A stretch of DNA of 64,000 bases from Chryseobacterium sp. E1 (GCA_019203745.1 CP078104.1:1266501-1330500), one strand, 5' to 3'; counted from the first letter of the stretch, positions 9,523 to 19,553 are shown. A program made the numbers and translations. Notes: a model not told the origin generated them from the letters alone.

Positions 9523-11772
9523 TTAATCCCTGATCCATTTTACAGTTTTTTCAAAGTTTTTGGTTTTGATTCTGATGATATAGTCTCCTTTTACTAAATG
9601 CTCAAGATTAAAGGTTCCTATAGCATCACGTCCTGATTTATTATCCGTTTTACCAAATACCAGCTTTCCGCTTACATCATATACTGTAATATCAAATGCA
9701 TCATTTGAATTGGTGAATTTAATATTCAACAAGCCTTTGCTTGGGTTAGGATACACCGCAAATACATCTTTATTTCCTGCCACTTCATTTACAGCAAGGT
9801 TTTGACTGATTGTGAAATTGACAGGGCTGATATTAAAGAAAACATTTCCAGCTCCGGCCACCATGATTCTTGCCTGTGATGTATTGACATTAGGAAGGGT
9901 AATAGTCTCTGAACCGTCATTCGGGGTAGAATCCAGGATAGTAATAGGATAAGTAAATCCGCCATCTGTTGAAAGGTAGATACTTACATTGGCACAGTTT
10001 ACAGGAGCAGCGGTGGTATTGGCCACATCCCATGTGATTGTTTGCGTAGTATTACCTACCCAGCTTACAGCCGTCGCCGGTGCTGTTACTTTAAACGGTC
10101 CGGAATTACCATCAACTGTGATAGATGCATCATCATTAGCAACTCCTGCACAACCGGAATTGTTATCTCTTACCGTCAGTCTGAATTCCATGCTTCTTCC
10201 ATAAGAAGGCAGAATTTCGCCTTTGGTAACGGTCCCATTGATAATATCGGTAATTTTCGGGAAATATCTGTAGGAATCGGTTACCGGCATAAAGGTTCTG
10301 AATAACGGAGCAGTTCCTGCAGGAGCATTCCAGTCTCCCCATATAGTGTTCCCCGGAATCGTTTTGTTCCCAGCAAAAGGTAAGCGGATCATTTTCAGCA
10401 TCTGTGGCAGAACCGGTGAGCTTAAACGGTGTGCCTTTAGGAATAGTATAATCACTACCTGCATTCACAACAGGAGCGGTATTTGAAGAAGGTGTTGTTA
10501 CCTGGCATGCAGTTGATTGTACTTTCGTTGTAATAGACTCAAAGGAACGGGTATGGAAGATGGGAATACTATTATTAGCCAGATTATTCACAGTGCCGCA
10601 AATTCCTGCATAAGCCATAATGGTAATTCCACTGCCAGGCTCTACAGCATTGGCAGCACTTCGATTGCTACCTCCACAATTAACGGTTGTTGCATTGAAG
10701 GTATGGGGTCCGCCAAATTGATGCCCTACTTCATGAGCAACATAATCGATATCATAAGGATCTCCCACCGGATTAGGAGAACCGGTAATCCCTCTTGCTT
10801 TCTGGGAATTGTTACAGATCACTCCCAATCCTGCCAATCCACCGCCACCCGTACTGAAAGTGTGGCCTATATCAAAATTAGCTGTTCCGATCAGGGTTGT
10901 AATCTGGGTCTGGCTTTCGTTGATCAATGTACCTGCACTATTGTTTCCATTAAAAGGATCTGTGGCAGGATCTGTAAAGATAATACTGGTTTCATTGTCT
11001 ACCAATATCAACCTGGAGGCTACTTCCTGCTCGTACACCCCGTTTACTCTGTTTACGGTTGTTACAATAGCTGAAAGGGTTTGAGCCACGGTAGGAGTAG
11101 GTAATCCTGTGGCTGCTTTTGCATACTCACCCGTACAGGCTACGGCAAATCGGAAAATTCTAATTTGAGTTCCTACGCTTGGAGTAACGGTTTTTTCTGT
11201 GCTTTTTTTTTTTTTTTTTTTTCCAGGGGCAGTTCCTCATCTTTTGTTTCACAAATTCTCGGATTTTTATCAATTAAATCCGCTTTTTTATAAATGATAT
11301 AATCGTTGATATTTTTTTGCGTAAGGGTCTATGTAAGTGTCTCCCGTTACTACAGATTTTATCTGGGCATGGAATCCCAATTCCGTTACATCCAGTTTTA
11401 TAGTGGCATAGCGGTCATCTATACCTTGCCCTGTCAGGGTAACAATTTGAGGAAACTGACTTGCTAATTTCGGTGACATTACAGAAGATTTCCAGATTCG
11501 GAATCTGGCTTTCGACCCTTCAGACATCGGTAAGATAATAATCGGTGCGTTGTCTTTACGATCCGTATCTTTCAGTTCAGGAACGGAGTTAAAGTAATTT
11601 TTCATTCCAGCCACATCCAGTGTGTAAGTCACAAATTTTTCAGGCTGTACTGTTCTCTTTTCGGTTTCTGCTTTGATAGATCTTTCACTGACTGCAGTAA
11701 AAAAATCCTGTGCTTTTCCCAGGGAAATGGATAAAATAAATACCCCAGATAGGATAAATGTTTAATTTTCAT
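9523..11772 (-). CDS. Secreted reprolysin-like (M12B) metalloprotease with T9SS sorting domain (frameshifted)
   Basis: About 740 residues when repaired. From ATG at 11772 a signal peptide (MKIKHLSYLG...FILSISLGKAQ) leads to a pro-region. The zinc metalloprotease domain has HEVGHQFGGPH (HExxHxxGxxH) and a downstream Met-turn (ITIMAYAGICG). Ig-like segments follow, then a type A T9SS sorting domain starting VYPNPSKGLLNIKF. It is expected to be exported by Sec and then T9SS to the surface or medium. The frame breaks near 11735 and 11310, in a 20-base A tract (coding strand; 11203-11222) and near 10351 (one extra base in a G/C run). The stop is at 9523. The A tract could be a phase-variation site or an assembly error. 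Confidence 0.82.
11203..11222. repeat. 20-base poly-T (poly-A in coding strand) inside the metalloprotease gene
   Basis: Twenty consecutive T on the plus strand encode a poly-lysine run between LPLE and STEKTVTP in the protease pro-region. With 20 bases the two flanks are out of frame; 18 or 21 would join them. It is by far the longest homopolymer I noticed in this window. Confidence 0.9.
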
Positions 11773-12005
11773 ATTTTATGGTGTTGATTTTTTATAAAAT
11801 TAGCTAAATATATGCAAATCAGCAAAAAATATAAATATTATTTTACAAAAACCACAAAATAACGATTTTATAAGGTTTCAGATATAAAAGTATATTTTGT
11901 TTTTATTTTTGTTTGTCCGGCTTCATTTAACCCGCATCAATACTCTATTTTGATTATCTTTGATGGCAATAATAACTTATCAAATAAGAACGGGAAGTAA
12001 AGATT

Positions 12006-12526
12006 ATGAAAAAAATTATTTCATTTTTTGTATTGATTCTGGCATTCGGTTTTATGAATGCACAGGAAAGCTTTGAGTTATCCACTTTAAGAATCGGGCC
12101 TTACAAAATTTTCATGGATAAAAAGGAGGCTGAAAAAATAGCCGGCACATCTCTGAAAATAACGGACGGAGATAAAAAAACAATGTAAAATACAATGGCG
12201 AAGTGATTGGTATACAGCTTTACAGCGGATACGGCGGCCAGGCTAATCCGGACGGTATTGTGATTACAGGAATGACCACTACCAGTAAAAAGTTTAAGAC
12301 AAAAAGCGGTATGGGAATCGGGAATACCAAAGATGAGCTGATCAATGCTTACAGAAATTATCCTCACTTCAATGTAAACCCTGCTTATGATGAGCAGACC
12401 GGAAAATCACTTAAGCAAGCGGGATATTTCACATTGGAAGATGATGATGCGGGAACGCAATTGATTTTTAAATTAACCAATAATATTGTTACTGAAATCA
12501 CAGTTTATATTAATGAAGGCTGTTAA
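12006..12526 (+). CDS. Secreted hypothetical protein (one frameshift)
   Basis: ATG at 12006 begins a standard signal peptide (MKKIISFFVLILAFGFMNAQ), so the roughly 173-residue product is likely periplasmic or outer-membrane associated. The frame breaks near 12180 in a run of A (DKKNNVKYNGEVIGIQLYS when one A is added). The rest is continuous to TAA at 12524-12526 and contains GMTTTSKKFKTKSGMGIGNT and a Cys as the last residue. I do not recognise a domain. It is a single gene, with an AT-rich 233-base gap upstream and a terminator downstream. Confidence 0.65.
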
Positions 12527-12550
12527 AAGCATTAAAATATTCAAATAAAT

Positions 12551-12581
12551 AAAAATCCGGGTTTTTCAGATCCGGATTTTT
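12551..12581 (+). terminator. Hairpin terminator
   Basis: AAAAATCCGG and CCGGATTTTT flank an 11-base loop and end in T residues. It lies between the secreted hypothetical gene and the transketolase genes, and overlaps the promoter zone of the latter. Confidence 0.7.
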
Positions 12582-12636
12582 GTATTTCCGTAAGCCATTA
12601 AAAAGTGTAAATTTGCGTGCAAATAAATCAGATATA

Positions 12637-13486
12637 ATGAGTAAAAGTATTGAAGAGTTAAAATCTCTTACTACGCAGATCAGAAGAGACATTTTAAGAA
12701 TGGTTCACGCTGTAAATTCAGGACACCCGGGCGGAAGTTTAGGTTGTACGGAATACTTCACAGCGCTTTACGGTAAAGTAATGAACTACAAATTGCCTTT
12801 CACTATGGAAGGGAAAAATGAAGATCATTTTTATTTATCAAACGGACACATCTCTCCGGTATATTACTCTACTTTGGCAAGATTCGACTTCTTTCCGGTA
12901 GATGAATTGAGAACTTTCAGAAAATTAGACTCAAGATTGCAGGGTCACCCTACTACTCATGAAGGTCTTCCAGGAATCAGAATCGCTTCAGGTTCTCTTG
13001 GACAAGGACTTTCTGTAGCTCTTGGAGTAGCTGAAGGCAAGAAACTTGACGGAGATCAGTCTCTTGTTTACTCTCTTCACGGAGATGGTGAACTTCAGGA
13101 AGGTCAGGTTTGGGAAGCTTTGATGTATGCTGCTGCTAAAAAAGTGGATAATATCATTTCTACTATTGACTACAACGGACGTCAGATTGACGGTGATACT
13201 GATGATGTATTAAGCCTTGGTAATCTTCATGCTAAACTTGAAGCATTCGGATGGATCGTTTTGGAAGAGAAAACGGTAATGATCTTGAAGCGGTAATCGG
13301 TATTCTGGAAAAAGCAAAAACAGAAACAGGAAAAGGTAAGCCTGTAGCCATTATCCTTCATACTGAGATGGGGTACGGAGTAGATTATATGATGGGTACT
13401 CATGCATGGCACGGGAAAGCTCTAACGATGAGCAGCTGGATACAGCATTCAAACAATTATACCTGGAAGCGCCGGCAGACTACTAA
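12637..13486 (+). CDS. Transketolase, N-terminal (TPP-binding) subunit (frameshifted)
   Basis: The thiamine-diphosphate-binding half of a split transketolase, about 284 residues. Visible motifs are GHPGGSLGCTEYFTALY, LSNGHISPVYYSTLARF, GSLGQGLSVALGVA and the TPP/Mg motif region HGDGELQEGQVWEALMYAA ... DYNGRQIDG. With the C-terminal subunit it moves two-carbon ketol units between sugar phosphates in the non-oxidative pentose phosphate pathway. The frame breaks near 13270 (an A missing in EEKNGND) and 13419 (a C missing, then NDEQLDTAFKQLYLEAPADY). The stop is at 13484-13486. ATG at 12637 (MSKSIEEL) fits better than the upstream in-frame codons. Confidence 0.92.
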
Positions 13487-13517
13487 TATCTTACAATATC
13501 GATTAATAAAAATAAAA

Positions 13518-14463
13518 ATGAAATATACATATACAAAAAAAGGACACTCGTTCAGGATTCGGAGCAGGATTAGCTGAACTTGCTGATAAAAACCCCAATG
13601 TAGTAGCACTTTGCGCAGACCTTATCGGTTCTTTGAAAATGGAAAAATTCATTGAAAAAGCACCTGAAAGATTCTTCCAGGTAGGTATTGCTGAAGCGAA
13701 TATGATGGGGCTTGCTGCAGGTCTTAGTATCACAGGAAAAATTCCTTTTACAGGAACTTTCGCTAACTTCTCTACTTCCAGAGTATACGATCAGATCCGT
13801 CAGTCTATCGCTTATTCAGGTAAAAATGTAAAAATCTGTGCCTCTCACGCAGGTCTTACTTTAGGAGAAGACGGAGCTACACACCAGGTTCTTGAAGATA
13901 TCGGTATGATGAAAATGCTTCCGGGAATGACGGTAATCAATCCTTGTGACTACAACCAGACAAAAGCGGCTACTATTGCTATTGCTGAGCACGAAGGTCC
14001 TGTATATTTAAGATTCGGAAGACCTACCGTTCCTGTATTCATCCCTGAAGATATGCCTTTCGAGATCGGAAAAGGAATTATGCTTCAGGAAGGGACAGAT
14101 GTAACGATTGTTGCAACCGGGCACCTTGTATGGGAATCTCTTGTAGCAGCTGATGAGCTTGAAAAAGAAGGTATTTCTTGTGAAGTGATCAACATTCACA
14201 CCATCAAGCCTCTTGATGAAGAGATCATTTTAAAATCTGTTGAAAAAACAGGTAAGATCGTAACTGCTGAGGAGCACAACTACCTTGGAGGTTTAGGAGA
14301 ATCTGTTGCTGGAATGCTTGCAAGAAGAAGACCTACAAGACAGGAATTTGTAGCTGTAAACGATACTTTCGGAGAATCTGCAACGCCTGCTGAGCTGATG
14401 AAGAAATATAAAATTGATGCTGCAGCGGTAAAAGAGGCTGTGAAGAGAATTTTAGCTGACTAA
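13518..14463 (+). CDS. Transketolase, C-terminal (Pyr) subunit (one frameshift)
   Basis: The partner subunit with the pyrimidine-binding and C-terminal transketolase domains, about 315 residues. It starts MKYTYT at 13518. A missing A near 13540 breaks the frame before the conserved [19 protein letters not shown]. After that it is intact: [30 protein letters not shown], the ThDP-activating Glu region in [19 protein letters not shown] and [12 protein letters not shown]. It follows the N-terminal subunit by 31 bases, as in other bacteria and archaea with split transketolases. Both subunits show an error-type frameshift although the pathway is central, which argues for sequence error. Confidence 0.93.
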
Positions 14464-14482
14464 CTATTAGTGTAATCATATA

Positions 14483-14515
14483 ACTGCGGGCTGTTTCTTC
14501 GAAACAGCCCGCAGT
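14483..14515. terminator. Strong hairpin terminator after transketolase
   Basis: ACTGCGGGCTGTTTC and its exact complement flank a 3-base TTC loop and are followed by CTTTATTG. It sits between the transketolase pair and the minus-strand group ending at 14631, so it may serve both. Confidence 0.8.
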
Positions 14516-14630
14516 CTTTATTGAATGAGTGATTCAATGTTGGAGTTTTGTTTTGGAGTACTATCCCGGCAAAGGAAGAGCCATGGTTATACTCCCATTT
14601 TTTTATGGTTTTAGTTTCTACCCTTCATTA

Positions 14631-15151
14631 TTATTGTTCTGCCTGCTGATTCATAGGGATTCCAACGGCGATCAAAACCGGACATAAGATTTTTTCTATA
14701 TACTCATCTTCTCTTCTGTTGGAAGCTTTTGAGCCCGAGAAATAATTGCTGATCCTGTAGCTTTTCACAAACAGATTCTTTTTTTGCCAATTGCATAATA
14801 ATATCCTCCCCACTCATCATTGATGGAATAAGTCATTTCATCAAAAGTCATAATCTTTCTGGTGAGTATCCATTTTCGGTAAATACATTTCTCTGATTTA
14901 TCAAAAATATACTTCACGGGAATCCTGAAAAAGAGGTCGAAAAGCAGGTATCCCATATAGACCACCCATACTGCAAAAACAATTCTGAAGGCATTTCCCG
15001 ATATGGTATCGATAAAGCAGTAAATGATCGCAGGAATTATAATGATACCCAGCGCAAGCCACCACACTAAGGTTCTAAGAAAACTGTAATTGGGCATGAA
15101 GCTTATTTCACTGCCGTTCTCTTCAAATTTATAGCGGTCTGTTATGTCCAT
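14631..15151 (-). CDS. Hypothetical two-helix membrane protein (one frameshift)
   Basis: About 172 residues when an A missing near 14783 is restored. After a short N-terminal stretch (MDITDRYKFEENGSEISFM) there are two adjacent hydrophobic helices (TLVWWLALGIIIIPAIIYCF and FAVWVVYMGYLLFDLFF), then a soluble part with YIFDKSEKCIYRKWILT and, after the break, KSYRISNYFSGSKASNRRED. The shape (two helices followed by a PH-like basic domain) is shared with the neighbours at 15129 and 18617, so the three may be diverged paralogues. No function is known. Its start overlaps the upstream gene's end by 23 bases. Confidence 0.6.
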
Positions 15152-15608
15152 GATCCTGCTTATTGATTTTCATAATATCCTCTGTTTCATTCACCATCTT
15201 CTGTATTCCTCTCTGAGTCACCGCCTGTCCTATGGTCAGGTGTTTTTCTTTCCCATCAACTTCAAAATAAATTGACAGGATTACATTAGTAGTAATGAAA
15301 CCAAGATATTTTGTAGCCAGCACATGAAAATTGGTAAAATCCTTAATATCATACGTTCTTGCCGGAACAAAAATCGTATGTTTTCCGGTAATGGTCTTCC
15401 TGTCCATATCAATAATAAACTTCTTGGTAAAAAAATTGACTATAATGAGGGCTACCACTGCAATGATAATAAAGCTCACCGTTCTCGCACTGTTAAAAAT
15501 AAAACCTGCTATGATTAAAAAGATAACGCACAGCACTGTTATAAATACCGGCTGGTTTTTAAAAATATATTGATTTCCTTCCTGTTTATAGAATTGATAG
15601 TGATTCAT
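15129..15608 (-). CDS. Hypothetical two-helix membrane protein
   Basis: An intact 159-residue frame starting MNHYQFYKQEGNQYIF. Two hydrophobic helices (residues about 20-40 and 44-62) are followed by a soluble domain with FIIDMDRKTITGKHTIFV and a C-terminal helix (QKMVNETEDIMK). This layout resembles the genes at 14631 and 18617 and is reminiscent of small bacterial PH-like membrane proteins, but I cannot assign a family. It is the second of the minus-strand set and overlaps the next gene by 23 bases, which suggests co-translation. Confidence 0.62.
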   Translation of the reverse strand: MNHYQFYKQEGNQYIFKNQPVFITVLCVIFLIIAGFIFNSARTVSFIIIAVVALIIVNFFTKKFIIDMDRKTITGKHTIFVPARTYDIKDFTNFHVLATKYLGFITTNVILSIYFEVDGKEKHLTIGQAVTQRGIQKMVNETEDIMKINKQDHGHNRPL

Positions 15609-15655
15609 AATGTAAAATATAATTTAGGTTTTAATGTTATATAAAATTTCGTTGA

Positions 15656-16199
15656 TTAATTGTACCGTTGGGCAATCTCATCTTCGTTGATGGTTTTCAG
15701 GGTATTGAGGTCTGTTCTGAAGTACGTATCATGAATAGAGAAATAGGCATCCATCTTTACTGAGGTCTGTGTCTTTGCTTCTTTCCAGCAGTCAAAAAAC
15801 CATTGTTCAAACAGCCGGTACTTTTCATCATCATACTCATCCAGAATATCATCAAAATCGTCGCCTTCATAATGATCCTGAAAGTCTGCAGCATGAGTCC
15901 ATATTTTTTCAGGAATCAGAGCACTCCATTTTCGTTTTTTTGAGCTGCGTTTTCATTTTTTCTTGGCAAAGCTGTTGTTTCCGTAGCTATCTTGCCTGCC
16001 CTATCTACTCCCCAGCATATGATATTCAGGTATTCGAATTCATATTCAAAATAGAAAGCCTTAATATCTGACTGTTCTTTATTTTCAAGATATTGTATAT
16101 TTTCTCCTTTAAGCAAACGGACAAGATCATCAGTAAGATCTCCGGAGATTTCTTTCAGATATTGCTGAAGCTCTATATTGAGTTTTTAAGAATTTCCAT
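15656..16199 (-). CDS. Hypothetical protein, acidic, small soluble family (frameshifted)
   Basis: ATG at 16199 (MEILK) begins a frame that breaks near 16187, continues as LNIELQQYLKEISGDLTDD and FYFEYEFEYLNIICWGVDR, breaks again near 15925, and resumes as KWSALIPEKIWTHAADF ... DDILDEYDDEKYRLFEQWFF, ending TAA at 15656. About 182 residues, very acidic, no signal or membrane helix. The aromatic/acidic composition resembles its neighbour with DUF4303 character at 16798 and immunity-type cytosolic proteins, but I cannot name a family. It lies between small-membrane-protein genes and the DMP19-like gene on the same strand. Confidence 0.5.
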
Positions 16200-16223
16200 T
16201 GTCACAATATTTAAAAATTAATT

Positions 16224-16758
16224 TTATCGTTCAATCTCGTGACCGACGATTATTTCCAGTTCCGAAAACATATCTTCCACAGACAATACTTTCAGATCCG
16301 GATGTTGTCTCAGCCATTCGGAATGAAGCGCTGTAAGATTTTCTTCAAGGCTGTAAAAGGAATCATTTTTCAAAAAATCTCTTGTTTTGTTCGGGCCAAA
16401 ATACTGACCTTCCAGATACTTCCGAAGTTCTCCTTCTTCAAGGCTTTCCGCTTTGGCACATTGCTCCAGAAAAAGTTCCAGATGGTCTTTGCTTTTCATT
16501 TTCTTTAAACCTTCCTCAATAATTTTATTCAATTCTGCCGACCAGCCTGAATTCCACACAAACTGCGAAAAGTTTCCATTTTTATACTGCCAGAAATAAT
16601 AATCAACATAATAACTGATAACTGAGTTCATGGATATTTTCTTCATCAATTCCTTCTTCTCCCAGGAGATTGACTACAGAAATATTGGAACGGATAAGAT
16701 CGTAAGGATCATTACTTTGGTGAGATGTATCTGAGACAATTATTTTATCCAGCTTCAT
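16224..16758 (-). CDS. DMP19/DUF4375-like protein (one frameshift)
   Basis: ATG at 16758 (MKLDKIIVSDTSHQSNDPY) leads into a frame that breaks near 16628 and continues NSVISYYVDYYFWQYKNGNF, then SQFVWNSGW, to TGA at 16224. About 178 residues. The pattern 'Y..G.FSQF..NSGW...L..II..L' in the middle resembles the DMP19 (DUF4375) family, cytosolic proteins of unknown role often found with Rhs or SMI1/KNR4-type immunity genes. No toxin gene is adjacent here. It sits between the DUF4303-like gene and an acidic unknown, all on the minus strand. Confidence 0.55.
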
Positions 16759-16797
16759 AGTATATATTTAAATGTGTCTTTTTATGTTCTCATTCTT

Positions 16798-17331
16798 TTA
16801 ATTGCCCCAGGTATCCATCCACTCCAGATATTCACTTTTATATTCATTATCATTGAGTCTGACAATGATGTTCTTCAGATCCTGCTTCTCAAATTCATAA
16901 TCTGAAACGGTAAAAATCAGGAAAATATCTTGACCTGTAATCTGTCTGAAAAAGTCTTCATTTTTAAGTTTTTCCAATACTTCAACACATACTGAGTACA
17001 ATCTGGCCTGGAAGTCTTCAAACCATTCATCATCCTCACGATGCTGGTCTAGTTCAGCTCTCAACAGGCTGCATATTGCATTAAACTCATCATCAGCGCC
17101 TTCCATTTCATAAGCCCATTCTGCAGGTTCATACTTATAATAAAGCGCATCATCCTCATCTGCTGCTTCCAGCATCTTCAGTGTATTGGCAGCAGGGCAC
17201 ACCGTCATTGCACCTTCATCACTGTACAATGCAAAGCTGTAAACCTGTTCTCTGCTATGTTTTTCATACATTTCCAAAAAGGATTTCTTTGCAGCATCTT
17301 CTATCTGTTGTTTCAAAATTTCGAAATCCAT
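16798..17331 (-). CDS. DUF4303-like protein
   Basis: An intact 177-residue acidic cytosolic protein. The opening (IEDAAKKSFLEMYEKHSREQVYSFALYSDEG trimmed here to the FLEMYEKH and YSFALYSDEG motifs) followed by PAEWAYE and an acidic helix region is the DUF4303 pattern. That family has no proven activity but is common among small genes around toxin/immunity islands. ATG at 17331 is the only good start. It is the first of a run DUF4303, DMP19-like, acidic unknown, two membrane proteins. Confidence 0.65.
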   Translation of the reverse strand: MDFEILKQQIEDAAKKSFLEMYEKHSREQVYSFALYSDEGAMTVCPAANTLKMLEAADEDDALYYKYEPAEWAYEMEGADDEFNAICSLLRAELDQHREDDEWFEDFQARLYSVCVEVLEKLKNEDFFRQITGQDIFLIFTVSDYEFEKQDLKNIIVRLNDNEYKSEYLEWMDTWGN

Positions 17332-17443
17332 ACTTCTTTTCTTTTTTAAAATGGGCGGTAAAATTACCTTAATCCTGTCATATCAGATCATTATATTCAT
17401 CAAAGTATAGCCAGTTTCATGATTATGGCTACATTATTTCCGG

Positions 17444-17623
17444 TTATCTGTTTTTATTATACAGGATCAATCCGGGGATAATAAGTGCTACAGCAAGAAG
17501 CATTGGAGGCAGATCTCCATAGCCGAACAGCCATGAGGTCTCTTTGGACGGTCCTATTTTTATTACTACTGTCAGGCAAAACCCTAGCAGAATCAGAATA
17601 ATTCCTAATGTTTTTTTCATCAT
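17444..17623 (-). CDS. Small two-helix membrane protein
   Basis: A 59-residue frame. ATG ATG at 17621-17623 and 17618-17620 gives MMKKTLGIILILLGFC with TVVIKIG, a short loop (PSKETSWLFGYGDLPP) and a second helix (MLLAVALIIPGLILY), ending NKNR and TAA at 17444. Two hydrophobic helices with a positive C-terminus point to a small inner-membrane protein of unknown role. It starts 20 bases after the stop of the lipoprotein gene at 17643 and is probably in the same transcript. Confidence 0.6.
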   Translation of the reverse strand: MMKKTLGIILILLGFCLTVVIKIGPSKETSWLFGYGDLPPMLLAVALIIPGLILYNKNR

Positions 17624-17642
17624 ATCAATTTTTAAGTTATCA

Positions 17643-18593
17643 TTAATCTACAAAGTTGTTGTAACGGTCAAGTACAAAGCCTGCTTCTCTTTCCAGGGCA
17701 TCAAGATCACTGTTTAGCCCTTCACTGTTTTCATTCAGGCTTCGCTGTACGATTCTCATCTTCCCCAGAAAATCATTGATAGAGTTATTAAATGCCAGAT
17801 AGCTGCTTTCTTTCTGCTTTTCTGATGACGGAATCTCTTCATCCCTGTTTCTTACATATAATTTTTCCATTTGCTGATATTGCCGGGCAAATTTGGTTTT
17901 ATAAGCATTCAGGTCTGTTATATCATAAGACTCATCAATGATTTTCTGAGCCAGTTCCATAGCCTCTCTGGACTGAATGATCTGTTTTTAAGCGGATGAT
18001 TTTCAAGAGTTGCTATTTCGGCCTTATCTGCTTTTGGAGAAAGTTTGGTAAATAATTCATTGGCAGCAGAACGGTTTTCTTTCATAATCTTCTCTGCTTT
18101 TTCACTGATTTCCGTTACTTTTTTCCCTTTATCATCTTTCCAGTCTTCTGCGTCTTTGTATGCTTCAAGCTCTTTTTCAAGTTCTTCAGCTGTGAAGCTG
18201 TATCTTTCATTTTATCAACAAGGATCTGATAATCTTTGCCCAGTACATCAGGGGCTTTGATCTCCTGCTCTGCCCACATCATGACAACAGGAGTAAACAG
18301 GGCGACATACCGGAATATTGAGGATTTTCGGTAGCATTTTTCACATAGGTCTTCATCTGTTCCAATGCATTCTGAAAGTTTTTTATAAACTCAGACTGGG
18401 CATCATCCATTTTTACCACTTTATTATTAAAAGCGATAATATCCCTGTTCTCATCTCCTGAATTAATGCTGAAGGGATTCACCTGCCGGGTATCATTCTG
18501 TGAAAGTTTTTCTTTCATTTTTTCCAGCTTATCACATGATATCGTGGAAAAACAAAGTATAAGCATTCCTGCTGTAATTAATGATCTTTTCAT
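17643..18593 (-). CDS. DUF3829/YiiG-like lipoprotein (frameshifted)
   Basis: ATG at 18593 opens a lipoprotein signal (MKRSLITAGMLILCFSTISC, lipidated Cys at residue 20) followed by a helical, charged domain of about 295 further residues. Pieces in order: DIIAFNNKVVKMDDAQSEF, then after a break near 18300 VVMMWAEQEIKAPDVLGKDY, after a break near 18195 ELEKELEAYKDAEDWKDDKG, and after a break near 17985 QIIQSREAMELAQKIIDESY to the stop at 17643. The 'YKDAEDWKDDKGKK' segment and all-helical layout fit YiiG/DUF3829 lipoproteins of unknown function. The protein probably sits in the outer or inner membrane facing the periplasm. Confidence 0.65.
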
Positions 18594-18616
18594 AATATAA
18601 TAGTAGTCGTTAGGGG

Positions 18617-19078
18617 TTATCTCATATATTTATTAAGGTCTTTCAGTTCATTCACCAGCTCCTGCATCGTATTCTTACTAAAAGATTGTGATATAACCGG
18701 CCGTTTCAGATGTGATACCTTCTTAAAATCAGCATATAAAAAGCATCCTAAAGGAATAAAAGCTATTTTAAATGTCTGTAATTCGAAACCTTCAAAGTCA
18801 TCAAGATGATAAGAAAATTTCTTGCGGTTCAATCCACGATTAGTGACGGTCAGAAGTTTTGTGTCAGGCTCAAAACAAACTTTTGGTGGTATGAAAGAAA
18901 TGACGGTCAGCAGCAATGAAAAAATCAGCAGGATGATTCCTGTTTTCAGATAGCCTGTAGAAAAGATTACAATTATCGAAATCACTACCCATACTAATAC
19001 AATTATATGCTGTAATGATTTATATTGGTTGATCAGATACCCGTTGCCTTCTCTTTTTAAATGCTTAAAATCTCCCAT
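18617..19078 (-). CDS. Hypothetical two-helix membrane protein
   Basis: An intact 153-residue frame (MGDFKHLKREGNGYLI) with two close hydrophobic helices around residues 23-65, then a soluble basic part with CFEPDTKLLTVTNRGLNRKK and a C-terminal helix (MQELVNELKDLNKYMR). Same overall plan as the genes at 15129 and 14631. It starts 20 bases after the DUF4870-like gene ends and stops 23 bases before the lipoprotein start, so a single operon is likely. Function unknown. Confidence 0.62.
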   Translation of the reverse strand: MGDFKHLKREGNGYLINQYKSLQHIIVLVWVVISIIVIFSTGYLKTGIILLIFSLLLTVISFIPPKVCFEPDTKLLTVTNRGLNRKKFSYHLDDFEGFELQTFKIAFIPLGCFLYADFKKVSHLKRPVISQSFSKNTMQELVNELKDLNKYMR

Positions 19079-19098
19079 ATCTAAAGAACTGCCAGACG

Positions 19099-19422
19099 TT
19101 ACCCAATGAAAGAGAATTTATTTTCAAACATTTTCCCGATCAGTGGTAAAGGTTTCTCAACTTCATTGGCTGCATTAATGATTCCTATGATGGCCAATAC
19201 CCACGGAAGCAATCCGAACAGACCAACTAAAAAGCCTAATTCTGTTATTAAAAATAAAACATTGAGAACAGCATACAGGATAAAGGTACTGATGACCAAT
19301 CCCAATGATTGCTTCAGGTGGTATCTCAAAATACCGTCAGCTTTATCCTTACCTGAAAAGAAAGAAATCAGCCATCCGAAAATAGTAATGTATGATACGA
19401 TAGATAATGTTTTGTTGTCCAT
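19099..19422 (-). CDS. DUF4870-like membrane protein
   Basis: An intact 107-residue protein with about three hydrophobic helices and the family-type opening (NKTLSIVSYITIFGWLISFF), the motif RYHLKQSLGL just before TM2, and AIIGIINAANEVEKPLPLIG near the end. This is the DUF4870/Tic20-like small membrane family, function unknown. It is the first gene of the minus-strand operon-like run 19422 to 14631. A paired direct repeat upstream (19505-19553) lies between this gene and the divergent regulator at 19662. Confidence 0.75.
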   Translation of the reverse strand: MDNKTLSIVSYITIFGWLISFFSGKDKADGILRYHLKQSLGLVISTFILYAVLNVLFLITELGFLVGLFGLLPWVLAIIGIINAANEVEKPLPLIGKMFENKFSFIG

Positions 19423-19504
19423 AGCTGTAAAATTTTTATAATTAATATTTCTGTTTTTTGCTGATCCAAAATTGCAGCAGAAAAATCAGACTCCTGTTTT
19501 TTCA

Positions 19505-19553
19505 ATGACTACAAAACAACTGCACCTCCCGAAAGCGATGACTACAAAACGAC
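19505..19553. promoter_or_regulatory. Two direct repeats 33 bp apart in a divergent promoter region
   Basis: ATGACTACAAAACAAC at 19505-19520 and ATGACTACAAAACGAC at 19538-19553 differ in one base and are spaced exactly 33 bp, about three helical turns. A partial third copy (GACTACAAAC) abuts the second. They lie between the minus-strand DUF4870-like gene and the plus-strand TPR/HTH regulator, where an operator for either would be expected. Confidence 0.45.

Noticed and set aside
10042..11084. Plus-strand ORFs over the metalloprotease
   Set aside because: Shadows of the minus-strand gene, whose HExxHxxGxxH motif and sorting domain fix the true strand.
11203..11222. Terminator T-tract
   Set aside because: No stem precedes it on either strand and it lies inside a coding region read through in both flanks.
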